NCBI GenBank assembly: GCA_965197865.1
Contig: CBDANZ010000003.1
Coordinates: forward strand, 558,001 to 622,000
Length of the DNA stretch: 64,000 bases
Source of the DNA: CBDANZ01 sp965197865
GTDB lineage: Bacteria > Acidobacteriota > Vicinamibacteria > Vicinamibacterales > CAVVIG01
Reading direction: 5' to 3'
The position numbers were made by a program, and so were the translations under genes. The notes beneath the pieces were generated by a model, which was given only the letters and a program-made list of their open reading frames with translations, did not search any database and had not been told where the DNA came from. The first letter of the stretch is position 1. Each line of letters starts with the position of its first letter. Shown piece after piece: positions 19,615-29,735 of the stretch.

Positions 19615-20834
19615 CAAAAGTCCAGCTTGCCGATGAGCGTCTGCATCAGAACGCGGGTTTGAGATCCTTCCGCCGATGCCCAGTACGTGCGTCTGGCAAA
19701 GGCGAAGAACCGCTCCTTGTCGAGGTCCTCTTCGAGCATGTCGAAGCCTTCCGCAAGAAGCGATATCGCGTCGGCCTGGCTTGGGTGCTCTTCCAGGATC
19801 GACATCATCGACGGCGTGCTGCGCAAGGCGATCGTGGCGAGGGCGAGCGCAACAGGGGCGCGTGTCGGATCGCGCGATGGAATACCGACGTCGAACAGCG
19901 CCAAAGCAGCGCTCGCCCGGCCGGACACCCCAAGGGCGCCCAAACCCGCCGCCGCGCTGCGGAGGAAATCCTGAAATCCGAGGTTGGTATCGGCAAACTT
20001 CAGGGTCTCGATCAGGTAGTTCTCATGAGACTCGCAGTTGACCACGAGGAGACAGATACCGGCGGAAATTGTCGGCTGCCGCGCCTTCGGCACCGTTCGC
20101 TGCAAGCTCGCGAGCGTCTCGAACGCGCGCTTGTCGCCCATTTTCCCCAACGCGAGCGCTGCATCGTCCTGGAGCGGACCGTCCAGCTTCGCAATCGCCG
20201 TCACGGCGTCAAACGCGTAGCGCGCCTTGTAGTCGCCGAGCGCCTCGATCACGGTGCTTCGAAAGAAGTCCTGGCCGCGGCCGGCCTCACGCACGAGGGC
20301 CTGCTGAACTCGAGGGTCGTCGCCCAGGGCGGCAAGCGCCCGAACGAGCTCCGGCCTGACAAATTCACCGAGCTCCTTGTCAAGCGCGGCCAGCAGCTCG
20401 GACACCATCGATCGATCGGGGTTGTGCTCGAGAAAGCTGTACGCCACGGCACGAAGGCGGTCGTTGGGACTCTGGAGCGACTGGCGAATCGCATCCTTCG
20501 TGCGCAAGTCGTTGAATCCAGTCAGGAGCACGAGCGCGCGATAGCGGACGTACCCGTCCCGGTGCCCGGCAACGGCCTGCAAGAGCGCCGGCACCGCCTG
20601 CAAGCCGGGTGTACGCCTCACGGTGCGCGAGGCCGCCGTGCGGGTGTCGTAGTCGAGGTCGCCGAGTTTGTCGATCCCCACCTGAAGCTCCGCGGCGGAG
20701 ACGGCCTGAGGCGCAGAAGGTTCCTGGCCGAGCGTGAGTTTCTTGATGCCGAAAACGCAAAGGACGCAGAGGCAAACACCCGCTTGCAGTCTCCGCGTCC
20801 TCAGCGTCCTTTGCCGTGAAGAATCGAACATCAT
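19614..20834 (-). CDS. secreted HEAT-repeat protein inside the purine operon
   Basis: A 406-residue protein made mostly of HEAT-like helical repeats, for example AVPALLQAVAGHRDGYVRYR, ELVRALAALGDDPRVQQALV and AALALGKMGDKRAFETLASL, a scaffold usually used for protein binding. The N-terminus has a basic stretch and hydrophobic segment (LQAGVCLCVLCVFGI) like a signal peptide, followed by LGQEPSAPQ, suggesting export. The first 27 codons are encoded by a palindromic repeat (20752-20823), so the real start could lie downstream. It sits between purF and purM, abutting both, so it is cotranscribed with a cytoplasmic pathway; why is unknown. Confidence 0.8.
   Translation of the reverse strand: MMFDSSRQRTLRTRRLQAGVCLCVLCVFGIKKLTLGQEPSAPQAVSAAELQVGIDKLGDLDYDTRTAASRTVRRTPGLQAVPALLQAVAGHRDGYVRYRALVLLTGFNDLRTKDAIRQSLQSPNDRLRAVAYSFLEHNPDRSMVSELLAALDKELGEFVRPELVRALAALGDDPRVQQALVREAGRGQDFFRSTVIEALGDYKARYAFDAVTAIAKLDGPLQDDAALALGKMGDKRAFETLASLQRTVPKARQPTISAGICLLVVNCESHENYLIETLKFADTNLGFQDFLRSAAAGLGALGVSGRASAALALFDVGIPSRDPTRAPVALALATIALRSTPSMMSILEEHPSQADAISLLAEGFDMLEEDLDKERFFAFARRTYWASAEGSQTRVLMQTLIGKLDF
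20752..20823. repeat. word-palindrome repeat overlapping the HEAT gene start
   Basis: The left arm AAAACGCAAAGGACGCAGAGG and the right arm CTCCGCGTCCTCAGCGTCCT followed by TTGC are inverted, each with two GGACGC-type words. The element lies over codons 4-28 of the HEAT-repeat protein and supplies its apparent signal peptide. Confidence 0.7.
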
Positions 20835-22256
20835 TCAGTTCGACACGGGCTCCTTGTCGAGCTTGAGCACCAGCTGAAGGTAGGTCATCTCGTCGCGCGG
20901 GCACTCGACCGGATAGTGGCCCGTATAACACGAGCTGCAGTAGCTCTCGTGTCCGTTTCCGACCGCCGCCATCAGCCCTTCAAGGCTGAGATAGCCTACG
21001 CTGTCGGCCTCGAGAAACTTCCGGATGTCTTCGATGGTGTGTGTCGCGGCAATCAACTCGGACCGCCGCGGTGTATCGATGCCGTAGAAACATGGCGAGA
21101 CTGTCGGTGGACAGCTGATGCGGACATGGACCTCCTTGGCGCCGGCCGCACGTACCATGCCGACGATCTTCCGGCTGGTCGTGCCGCGCACGATGGAATC
21201 GTCCACGAGGACAACCCGTTTGCCTTCGAGAATACTCCTGACCGGATTGAGCTTGACCCTGACACCGAAGTGCCGGATTGCAGACTGCGGCTCAATGAAC
21301 GTGCGCCCGACGTAGTGGTTCCGGATGAGGCCCATGCGGAGCGGAATCCCCGCTTCGGCGGAGAACCCCATCGCCGCGCACACACCGGAGTCGGGCACCG
21401 GCACGACGACGTCGGCGCCCACCCGCTGTTCGCGCGCCAGGATTCGTCCCAGGGTGGTTCGCACCTCGTTCACGCTCTGCCCAAACACGTAGCTGTCGGG
21501 CCGAGCGAAATACACGTGCTCGAACACGCAGTGCGCCAGCTTCGCCGGCGGAAACGGCTTGATCGAGCGCAGACCGCCGGCCCCTATGATCAGCACTTCC
21601 CCGGGCTCGACGTCGCGCACGTAGGTGGCGCCGATCAAGTCCATCGCGCAGGTCTCCGAGCACACCACAAACGCCTCGCCCAGCCGGCCTAGCGCGAGCG
21701 GACGGAATCCATGCGGATCGCGGACGGCCATGAGCCCGTCTTTCGTGATCATCAGAAACGAGAACGCGCCCTGCACCTGCGAGACCGACTCGACGACGGC
21801 GTTTTCGACACTGCCGGCCCTGGACCGCGCGTAGAGATGCAGCACCACTTCGGTGTCACTGTTGCTTTGAAAGATGGACCCCTGCTGCACCAGCTCTTCA
21901 CGCAGCTCGGTGGCATTGACCAGGTTGCCGTTGTGACAGATGCCGATTTGGCCGTGCGCGCAGTCGATGAGAATCGGCTGGGCGTTCAACAGCTTGCTGT
22001 CGCCAGCGGTTGAGTACCGCACATGGCCGATCGCGATCCGGCCGGGCAAGCCCGCAAGCGTTTCGGTGTCGAACGTCTCCGCCACGTAGCCCATCGCGCG
22101 GGACACACGGACCTGCACGGTGTCGGACGCCGCGATCCCGGCGCTCTCCTGACCGCGATGCTGCAGCGCGTACAAGCCCAGGTACGTCATGTTGGCGGCT
22201 TCGGGATGCCCGAAAATGCCAAACACGCCGCATGCCTCTTTGAACTTGTCGAGCAT
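20835..22256 (-). CDS. purF: Amidophosphoribosyltransferase PurF
   Basis: PurF makes phosphoribosylamine from PRPP and glutamine, the committed step. The 473-residue protein has a short propeptide (MLDKFKEA) before the catalytic Cys9 (CGVFGIFG), the glutaminase residues in HVRYSTAG and ICHNGNLVNA, and the PRPP loop VVLVDDSIVRGTT near residue 345. Four cysteines in the B. subtilis-type arrangement (CVFEHVYF region, CPPT, and YCSSCYTGHYPVEC at the end) suggest the oxygen-sensitive 4Fe-4S type. Start ATG 22256. It directly follows purL (15-bp gap). Confidence 0.96.
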   Translation of the reverse strand: MLDKFKEACGVFGIFGHPEAANMTYLGLYALQHRGQESAGIAASDTVQVRVSRAMGYVAETFDTETLAGLPGRIAIGHVRYSTAGDSKLLNAQPILIDCAHGQIGICHNGNLVNATELREELVQQGSIFQSNSDTEVVLHLYARSRAGSVENAVVESVSQVQGAFSFLMITKDGLMAVRDPHGFRPLALGRLGEAFVVCSETCAMDLIGATYVRDVEPGEVLIIGAGGLRSIKPFPPAKLAHCVFEHVYFARPDSYVFGQSVNEVRTTLGRILAREQRVGADVVVPVPDSGVCAAMGFSAEAGIPLRMGLIRNHYVGRTFIEPQSAIRHFGVRVKLNPVRSILEGKRVVLVDDSIVRGTTSRKIVGMVRAAGAKEVHVRISCPPTVSPCFYGIDTPRRSELIAATHTIEDIRKFLEADSVGYLSLEGLMAAVGNGHESYCSSCYTGHYPVECPRDEMTYLQLVLKLDKEPVSN

Positions 22257-22271
22257 GTCCGCGTTGTTCCC

Positions 22272-24542
22272 TCAGGCGACGTTCTTCACGAAATATCCTT
22301 CGATCGCTGACGACCACACGCGTTCGGCGTCGGCAACCGGCAGGTCGACTGCGATCCGCTCACCGGCCGCAATTCGCAACAGATTACCACCCGTCTGCCC
22401 GATCACCCACGCGGGCACCTGCATTACCGCCGCACGCGCCAGCACCTCGGCAACATTGTCTGGCGTCGCCGAAACGATCGCGCGTGATGCCGATTCGCCG
22501 AAAAGGCCCGCCGCTTCGTTGAGACGCGCGTTGCGCGACGGCGTGACGCCCTGAATTGACGCCTCGGCGCCAATGCCAGTCGTACCGAAACAGCATTCCG
22601 CCAGCGCCACCGCGAGGCCGCCCTCGGCGCAGTCGTGGGCTGAGCGGGTCAGGCACGCCTCGGCCAGCGCCACGAGCAGGTCCTGCAGCGCACGCTCGGC
22701 GTTGAGATCGATGGCCGGAGGCAAACCGCGGACAAGCCCGTGGATCGCACACAAATACTCGCTGCCGCCAAGTTCGCCGCGTCCTTCACCGAGCAGAACG
22801 ATGACGTCGCCCGACCCGCGAAAACGACGTCCCTGCACACGGTCAGCGTGCTTCAGCAGGCCGACGACTCCGACGACGGGAGTCGGGTAGATCGCCCGGC
22901 CATCGGTTTCGTTGTAGAAACTCACGTTCCCGCCGGTAATAGGGATCTCCAGGGCGCGGCAGGCTGCGCCGATACCTTCAACCGTCTTGGCAAACTGCCA
23001 CATGATGGACGGCCGCTCGGGGTTGCCGAAGTTCAGGCAATTGGTCGCGCCAAGCGGCCGCGCGCCCGCGCAGGCAACGTTCCTTGCCGCCTCGGCCACC
23101 GCGAGCATCGCGCCGCGATGAGGATCGAGATAGCAGTAGCGGCCATTGCCATCCAGCGACATCGCTAGCGCGCGATCGGTGCCCTTGATGCGGACCACGC
23201 CTGCGCCGAGCCCTGGCAGACTGATGGTGTTGGTCCGCACCATGTGGTCGTATTGCCGATAGACCCACTGCTTGCTCGCGACCGTTGCCGAACCGAGCAG
23301 GCCGAGGAGCGCCGCATTCGCTCCGGGGTCGCGGAGCGCGCCAGCGGGGGCATCAGCAAGGCCGAGCGCATCGAGATCGAGCGCCTGCACCTCAGCGAGG
23401 TAGGGCGGCATTTCCATCCGACGCCGATAGACCGGCGCCGCGTCGGTCAGCGCGCGGTTCGGAATCTCAGCCACGATCATGCCGCGGTTCCCTACGCGCA
23501 GCATCCTATCAGCGGTGACCTCGCCTATCGGCACGGCGTGAAGACCCCATTTTTCGAAAGTCCGCTCCACTTCCGCTTCGTGACCACACTTTACGACGAG
23601 CAGCATGCGCTCCTGAGATTCCGAGAGCATGATCTCGTAAGGCGTCATCCCGCTCTCGCGCTGCGGGACCAGCGAGACGTCAATCGCGACACCGGCGCCG
23701 CCTCGCGCTCCCATTTCGGTCGTGGAGCAGGTCAAGCCGGCGGCGCCCATATCCTGAATCCCGATGAGCGCGTCGGTCTGCATCACCTCGAGGCATGCCT
23801 CAAGCAGCAGCTTCTCCAGGAAGGGGTCGCCGACCTGAACGGCCGGGCGTTTCGCCGCCGATGTGTCGTCGAACTCGGCCGACGCCATCGTGGCGCCATG
23901 AATTCCGTCGCGGCCAGTCTTCGCGCCGACACAATAGACAGGGTTCCCGACGCCTGACGCGACGCCTCTGATGATGGCGGACGCCTTCGCAATACCGAGG
24001 CAGAACACGTTGACCAGAGGATTTCCGGCGTACGACGGATCGAAAGCAATTTCGCCGCCGATGGTCGGGATGCCGATGCTGTTGCCGTACCCCGCAATCC
24101 CCGCGACAACGCCCTCGAGCAGACGCTGGGTACCTGAGACGTCGAGCGACCCGAATCGGAGCGAATTTAGCAGCGCGATCGGTCGCGCGCCCATCGTGAA
24201 GATGTCGCGGATGATGCCGCCCACGCCCGTAGCAGCGCCTTGATAAGGTTCAATGAACGACGGGTGATTATGCGACTCGATCTTGAAAACGGCCACCAGG
24301 CCATCGCCGATATCGATTGCACCAGCATTCTCGCCAGGGCCCTGCAGCACCTGTGGGCCTTCGGTGGGCAGCGTCTTCAGATGCACCCGCGAGCTCTTGT
24401 AGCTGCAGTGCTCGGACCACATCACCGAGAAGATGCCAAGCTCCGTCAGATTCGGCTCCCGGCCGAGAAACTTCACGATGCGGTCGTATTCGTGTGGCTT
24501 GAGACCGTCGCGTTCGATGGTCTGAGAATCGGGCATGAACAT
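22272..24542 (-). CDS. purL: Phosphoribosylformylglycinamidine synthase subunit PurL
   Basis: PurL is the synthetase subunit of FGAM synthase; it works with PurQ (glutaminase) and PurS. The 756-residue length is the small, three-subunit type. The N-terminus has TELGIFSVMWSEHCSYKSSR, the ATP site includes FKIESHNHPS and GVGGIIRDIFTMGARP, and the second half repeats the PurM-like fold with NCLNFGNPERP and GGNVSFYNET. A C-terminal Asp (HDCAEGGLAVALAE) is also present. The order purS-purQ-purL in the operon matches complex assembly. Its start is 9 bp from the purQ stop. Confidence 0.97.
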   Translation of the reverse strand: MFMPDSQTIERDGLKPHEYDRIVKFLGREPNLTELGIFSVMWSEHCSYKSSRVHLKTLPTEGPQVLQGPGENAGAIDIGDGLVAVFKIESHNHPSFIEPYQGAATGVGGIIRDIFTMGARPIALLNSLRFGSLDVSGTQRLLEGVVAGIAGYGNSIGIPTIGGEIAFDPSYAGNPLVNVFCLGIAKASAIIRGVASGVGNPVYCVGAKTGRDGIHGATMASAEFDDTSAAKRPAVQVGDPFLEKLLLEACLEVMQTDALIGIQDMGAAGLTCSTTEMGARGGAGVAIDVSLVPQRESGMTPYEIMLSESQERMLLVVKCGHEAEVERTFEKWGLHAVPIGEVTADRMLRVGNRGMIVAEIPNRALTDAAPVYRRRMEMPPYLAEVQALDLDALGLADAPAGALRDPGANAALLGLLGSATVASKQWVYRQYDHMVRTNTISLPGLGAGVVRIKGTDRALAMSLDGNGRYCYLDPHRGAMLAVAEAARNVACAGARPLGATNCLNFGNPERPSIMWQFAKTVEGIGAACRALEIPITGGNVSFYNETDGRAIYPTPVVGVVGLLKHADRVQGRRFRGSGDVIVLLGEGRGELGGSEYLCAIHGLVRGLPPAIDLNAERALQDLLVALAEACLTRSAHDCAEGGLAVALAECCFGTTGIGAEASIQGVTPSRNARLNEAAGLFGESASRAIVSATPDNVAEVLARAAVMQVPAWVIGQTGGNLLRIAAGERIAVDLPVADAERVWSSAIEGYFVKNVA

Positions 24543-24606
24543 TCAGCGATCCTAAAAGGATCGCCCTACAGCTGTCTCGGGTAGCGCGGCCCTTTCAGGG
24601 CCGCGA
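24540..24606. repeat. double-hairpin repeat covering the purQ 3' end
   Basis: Two stems, GCGATCCTAAAAGGATCGC (24551-24569) and GCGCGGCCCTTTCAGGGCCGCG (24583-24604), are separated by 13 bp. The arrangement resembles the other hairpin repeats of the window (CTGAAA loop in the second stem on the minus strand). It encodes the last residues of PurQ. Confidence 0.65.
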
Positions 24607-25304
24607 AGCCCTCCCTCTGAAAACGCCTTCACGACCGACTCGAAGATGACGCGGCCATCCTTGCTGTCGAGCACCGGCTCGCACGCGCGCTCGGGATGCG
24701 GCATCAATGCCACGACGTTCCGCCCCTCGCTGCAAAGGCCGGCGATCGATGCCGCCGATCCGTTGGGGTTGGCCTCGTCGGTTACCTCGCCCGCGGCGTT
24801 CGTGTAGCGAAACACGACCTGCCGGTTCTTCTCGAGCCTTGCAATGACATCGGGTTCGGCGAAGTAGTTCCCATCGCCGTGCGCGATCGGAATCCGCAGC
24901 ACATGCCCGCGACGGCACGCGAGGGTAAACGGCGTGTCGGTCTGCTCCACGCGAATGTGCACGTGTTCGCACCGGAACTTCAGGCCCCTGTTGCGCAGCA
25001 TCGCGCCGGCGAGCAGGGCTGCTTCGAGCAGCACCTGGAACCCATTGCAGATGCCGAGCACCGGACCGCCGTCGGCCGCGAATCTCTTCACCTGCCGCAT
25101 GATCGGCGAGAAGCGCGCCATGGCGCCCGCTCGCAGATAGTCGCCGTGGGCGAACCCGCCGGGAAGAATCACCCCGTCGGCGCCCTTGAGATCCGTGTCT
25201 TTGTGCCAGATGTACTCGGCATCCTGCCCGAGGACGTGTTTCGCGGCGTAATACGCGTCATGATCGCCGTTGGAGCCGGGAAAGATAATGATGGCGAATT
25301 TCAT
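24552..25304 (-). CDS. purQ: Phosphoribosylformylglycinamidine synthase subunit PurQ
   Basis: PurQ is the class-I glutamine amidotransferase subunit that supplies ammonia to PurL. The 250-residue protein has the oxyanion segment LPGGFAHGDYLRAGA, the nucleophile Cys in LGICNGFQVL near residue 86, and the His-Glu pair in MPHPERACEP near 205. The last 17 or so residues (after SEGGLRG) are encoded by the double-hairpin repeat and extend beyond the usual family end, so the native stop was probably lost when the repeat arrived. The N-terminal FPGSNGD has Gly where many homologues have Cys. Start ATG 25304. Confidence 0.95.
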   Translation of the reverse strand: MKFAIIIFPGSNGDHDAYYAAKHVLGQDAEYIWHKDTDLKGADGVILPGGFAHGDYLRAGAMARFSPIMRQVKRFAADGGPVLGICNGFQVLLEAALLAGAMLRNRGLKFRCEHVHIRVEQTDTPFTLACRRGHVLRIPIAHGDGNYFAEPDVIARLEKNRQVVFRYTNAAGEVTDEANPNGSAASIAGLCSEGRNVVALMPHPERACEPVLDSKDGRVIFESVVKAFSEGGLRGPERAALPETAVGRSF

Positions 25305-25305
25305 G

Positions 25306-25365
25306 GTCAGCTGACAGCTCTCAGCTCTCAGTTTCTGACGGCTGAAAGCCGACAGCGGAAAGCTA
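25306..25365. repeat. word-palindrome repeat between purQ and purS
   Basis: GTCAGCTGACAGCTCTCAGC followed by TCTCAG is a run of a CTCAG/GACAG word; after TTTCTGAC the inverse GGCTGAAAGCCGACAGC follows. The word and layout match the element at 13753-13822. It lies over the end of purS and the purQ 5' flank. Confidence 0.65.
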
Positions 25366-25602
25366 GTCGATCTCCACCCGATAGCTCTCGATCACCGGAT
25401 TGGCGAGCAGTTTGTCGGCGACTTCCGCCGCCAGCGCCCTGGCCCGCCCGTCTTCCTTCGTCGCTAGATCGAGCTCGAAGTACTTGCCCTGGCGCACGTC
25501 CTCGACGCCCCGGTAGCCGAGCGAGTGCAGCGCATCGGCAATGGTCCGACCCTGCGGATCGAAGACCGACGGTTTCAGCGTTACGAACACTCTGGCGCGC
25601 AT
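25363..25602 (-). CDS. purS: Phosphoribosylformylglycinamidine synthase subunit PurS
   Basis: PurS is the small bridging subunit of the PurSQL complex. From the ATG at 25602 it has 79 residues, beginning MRARVFVTLKPSVFDPQG, the family's beta-strand start, followed by GRTIADALHSLGYRGVEDVR and ending with the conserved ANPVIESYRVEID. An in-frame start nine codons upstream (25629) is possible but would add an acidic stretch not found in the family. It lies between purB and purQ. Confidence 0.94.
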   Translation of the reverse strand: MRARVFVTLKPSVFDPQGRTIADALHSLGYRGVEDVRQGKYFELDLATKEDGRARALAAEVADKLLANPVIESYRVEID

Positions 25603-25629
25603 GACAATCTCGTCCTCATCCAATTCCAA

Positions 25630-26994
25630 TCAACGCAGAGACCGCTGAGCCCGCCGAGACCCCATCGGCTCCGCGACCTCGGCGGCCTCTAGATTGGCCG
25701 ACGTAGTAAACACTCGATCGAAAATCTGAGTCACGTGACGAAACTGCTCGTCGAGATCGAAGGCGCGCTCGATCTCGGCGGGCTGAAGCACCCGCAGGAG
25801 GTCAGCGTCAGCCAGGAGCAGCGCCTTGAAGTCGCGCTTCTCGGTCAGCGACCGCATGGCGTTTCGCTGGACCCACTCGTACGCCTGCTCGCGCGAGACG
25901 CCCTTTCTGGCGAGCTCGAGCAGCACGGTCCCTGAAAACACGACGCCGCGCGAGCGTTCGAGATTTTCGCGCATGCGGTCAGGGTACACCAACATGCCCC
26001 GCACGATGCGCGTCAGGCGCCGGAGCATGTGATCGAGCGCGATGAAGCTGTCGGGCAGAATCACGCGCTCGACCGACGAGTGCGAGATGTCGCGCTCGTG
26101 CCAGAGCGCTATGTTCTCGAGCGAGGCATGACCATTCGCGCGGATGAGGCGCGCCAGCCCGACGATCTGTTCGCAGCCAATCGGATTACGTTTGTGCGGC
26201 ATGGCGGAGGAGCCCTTCTGTCCCTTCGCGAACGGCTCCTCCAGCTCGCCGATCTCGGTCTTCTGCAGTCCTCTGATTTCGAGCGCGAATGTCTCGAGCG
26301 ACGCTGCCGTGATGGCCAGCGCCGTGAGAAGCTCCGCGTGGCGGTCGCGCTGAATAACCTGCGAGGCCACCGCGACCGGCTCGAGGCCGAGCCGCCTGCA
26401 GACGTCCGTCTCGACCGACGGCGGCACATGCGCAAAGGTACCAACGGCACCCGACAGCTTGCCGACGCTCACGGCTGCTCTTGCCCGTCGCAGGCGCTCG
26501 ACGTCGCGGCCCACTTCGGCATACCACCGCGCCAGCTTGAGGCCGAGCGTCGTCGGTTCGGCGTGCACGCCGTGCGTCCGGCCGACCATCGGCGTACACC
26601 GGTGCTCGAAGGCGCGATCGCGGATAGTGTCGGCCAGCGCGTCGAGGTCTTCGAGGACCAGATCGCACGCCTCGCGCATCTGCAGTGCTAGCGCCGTGTC
26701 AATCACGTCTGAAGAGGTCATCCCGAAGTGCAGCCACCGGCCCGAGGGGCCGATTTTTTCGGCGACTGCCGTCATGAAGGCGATCACGTCGTGCTCGGTG
26801 ACCCGCTCGATCTCCTCGATTCGGGGTACATCGAAGCCGCCGCGCGTCCGAATGTCCCGCGCCGCCTCCGCCGGAATGACGCCGGCGGTCGCCATGGCCT
26901 CCGCCGCCGCAGTTTCCACGAGCAACCAGATCTCGTAGCGACGCAGGTCGCTCCAGATCCGGCCCATCTCCGGGTGCGTATAGCGTACGATCAT
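25630..26994 (-). CDS. purB: Adenylosuccinate lyase PurB
   Basis: PurB removes fumarate from SAICAR and from adenylosuccinate, acting in both branches of purine synthesis. The 454-residue protein has the fumarase/aspartase-superfamily signature GQKGSSAMPHKRNPI near residue 260, with the catalytic Ser in the GSSAMPHKRN loop, and the catalytic His in VGRTHGVHAEPTT. RYTHPEM and HFGMTSSDVIDTA are also present. The C-terminus extends about 15 residues past the usual end (VAEPMGSRRAQRSLR). Start ATG 26994. It abuts purS and follows the M16 peptidase gene. Confidence 0.96.
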   Translation of the reverse strand: MIVRYTHPEMGRIWSDLRRYEIWLLVETAAAEAMATAGVIPAEAARDIRTRGGFDVPRIEEIERVTEHDVIAFMTAVAEKIGPSGRWLHFGMTSSDVIDTALALQMREACDLVLEDLDALADTIRDRAFEHRCTPMVGRTHGVHAEPTTLGLKLARWYAEVGRDVERLRRARAAVSVGKLSGAVGTFAHVPPSVETDVCRRLGLEPVAVASQVIQRDRHAELLTALAITAASLETFALEIRGLQKTEIGELEEPFAKGQKGSSAMPHKRNPIGCEQIVGLARLIRANGHASLENIALWHERDISHSSVERVILPDSFIALDHMLRRLTRIVRGMLVYPDRMRENLERSRGVVFSGTVLLELARKGVSREQAYEWVQRNAMRSLTEKRDFKALLLADADLLRVLQPAEIERAFDLDEQFRHVTQIFDRVFTTSANLEAAEVAEPMGSRRAQRSLR

Positions 26995-27002
26995 GACAAG
27001 CT

Positions 27003-27054
27003 AGCTTCGCTACCACGGGGGACGCCCTTCCGTGACCCCCTGGCAGCGAGCTCT
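27003..27054. repeat. palindrome between the M16 peptidase gene and purB
   Basis: AGCTTCGCTACCACGGGGG and CCCCCTGGCAGCGAGCT pair around ACGCCCTTCCGTGA. The stem is long and near-perfect but has no T-run, so it may be a repeat element rather than a terminator. Confidence 0.5.
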
Positions 27055-28325
27055 TAATCCAAGTCCAGCCGCTTGCGCGAAATCTGCAGCCCGTCCACGT
27101 CGCCCAATACGGTCGCCGCCAGCGAGTCGCTCTTGAAGAGGTCGGCGGCGACCCGCTGCACCTCCTCGGCGGTGACATGCTCGATCCCCTGCAGCGTCTC
27201 ATCGAGACCGAACTGGCGATCGAAGTAGATCTCCTGCCGCGCCAGATTCGACATGCGGCTGGCGGTGTTCTCGAGGCTCAGCATCACGCTGCCCTTCAGA
27301 TGATCTTTCGACCGGCGGAGCTCCGCGTCGGGAACCTGGGCCTGCCGGACGCCGCGCAGTTCTTCGACGACTAGGTCGATCACCTCGCCGACCGCCTCGT
27401 TCGAGCAGCCGGCATAGATCGTGAGTGACCCCGCATCGCGGTACGCACTAAGTCCGCTGAAGATCGCATAGGCGAGGCCGCGCTTTTCGCGCACGTTCTG
27501 GAACAATCGCGAGCTCATCGAGCCGCCCAAGAGCGTGTTCAATACGTAGCTTGAATAGCGATCGTCGTGGTTCTGCGGGTAGCTGCTCGCGCCAAGACAC
27601 AGGTGACTCTGCTCGAGGTCCTTGGCGCGAATCACGATCTGCGGCACCACGTTGGGCGCCTGCTCGCCGACCGACTCGCCCACCGAGGCGAGCGATTCGA
27701 ACTTCTCTTCGACCAGATCGCGCACCCGCGCGTGCTCCAGGTTGCCGACCGCCGACACGATCAGGTTCCGCGGCGTATAGGCGTTTGCAAAATACTCGCG
27801 CAGCAGCCCCGCGGTGAACGACACGACCGTCTCCCGCGTGCCGAGGATCGGCCGTCCGAGGGGGTGATTCTCCCAGAACCGCTGTGTGAAGATCTCGTGG
27901 ACCAGGTCGTCGGGGGTGTCCTCGACCATCTTGATTTCTTCGACAACAACCTTCTTCTCGCGCTCGACGTCTTCGGGACCGAACGCCGGGTTGAGAACGA
28001 TGTCCGACAGAATGTCGATCGCCAGGGGCAGGTGCTCGTCGAGCACCTTGATGTAGTAGCTCGCGTACTCCTTGGCGGTGAACGCATCGAGCTGGCCGCC
28101 GATGGAATCGATGACCTGGGCGATGTCCTCGGCCGACCTCGTTCCCGTCCCCTTGAAGAGCATGTGCTCGACGAAGTGGGCGATGCCGCCCTGCTCGGCC
28201 GTTTCGTGCCGCGACCCCCGCGTCAGCCAGACCCCGATGCTGATCGAACGGACCTGTGTCATCCGTTCCGTGAGAATACGGAGCCCGTTACCGAGGACGT
28301 CCCTGACGATCGGTGAATTCGACAA
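27054..28325 (-). CDS. M16-family zinc peptidase
   Basis: A single-length M16 (pitrilysin/processing-peptidase-like) protein of 423 residues. The inverted zinc motif H-x-x-E-H is in GIAHFVEHMLFKGT near residues 48-60, and the third ligand Glu is in the KEKKVVVEEIKMVED-type segment near residue 125-135. The C-terminal half carries the inactive partner-like domain, with REKRGLAYAI. Family members degrade peptides or process signal/precursor peptides; the substrate here is unknown. No signal peptide is seen. It is first in the purB-to-purN run, upstream of purB, and is divergent from rlmN. Confidence 0.93.
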   Translation of the reverse strand: MSNSPIVRDVLGNGLRILTERMTQVRSISIGVWLTRGSRHETAEQGGIAHFVEHMLFKGTGTRSAEDIAQVIDSIGGQLDAFTAKEYASYYIKVLDEHLPLAIDILSDIVLNPAFGPEDVEREKKVVVEEIKMVEDTPDDLVHEIFTQRFWENHPLGRPILGTRETVVSFTAGLLREYFANAYTPRNLIVSAVGNLEHARVRDLVEEKFESLASVGESVGEQAPNVVPQIVIRAKDLEQSHLCLGASSYPQNHDDRYSSYVLNTLLGGSMSSRLFQNVREKRGLAYAIFSGLSAYRDAGSLTIYAGCSNEAVGEVIDLVVEELRGVRQAQVPDAELRRSKDHLKGSVMLSLENTASRMSNLARQEIYFDRQFGLDETLQGIEHVTAEEVQRVAADLFKSDSLAATVLGDVDGLQISRKRLDLD

Positions 28326-28509
28326 GGTGAAGCTCGCAGCAGCTCACGGGGTGCATCGGGACCGGCCACGACGTGCCGCAAAGCCTTGACAGAGAAGGAA
28401 TTACAAGCCCGGTCGACAACTATAGCACGCTCTTCGCGGCTCTGGCAAGCGCGGGCCTGCGTGCTAGGATCGAAGGTCGGCCAAGCTCTTGAGAGAGTGA
28501 GAGATACCC

Positions 28510-29598
<1,089 letters not shown>

Positions 29599-29605
29599 AT
29601 TACCG

Positions 29606-29675
29606 ACAAGCGGTTTCATCACCTGGCGCGCGGGTCTGAAAACCCGCGCCACATCAGAGGTTATGAAACCGTTCC
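29606..29675. repeat. dispersed hairpin repeat, copy 2
   Basis: Outer inverted ends AGCGGTTTCATCACC and GGTTATGAAACCGTT flank a perfect inner hairpin GCGCGGGT-CTGAAA-ACCCGCGC. The layout and sequence match copy 1 at 3963-4035. It lies between the rlmN stop and the degraded mtaB-like gene, that is, between converging transcripts. Confidence 0.8.
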
Positions 29676-29735
29676 AATGACCGAATTTCGCCGGTCAGGC
29701 CCTCGGCCCCACCTGTGATCCGCACCCGTACCCAC

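Noticed and set aside
28386..28426. TTGACA and TATAGC as the rlmN promoter
   Set aside because: The spacing is about 29 bp, too long for one promoter.
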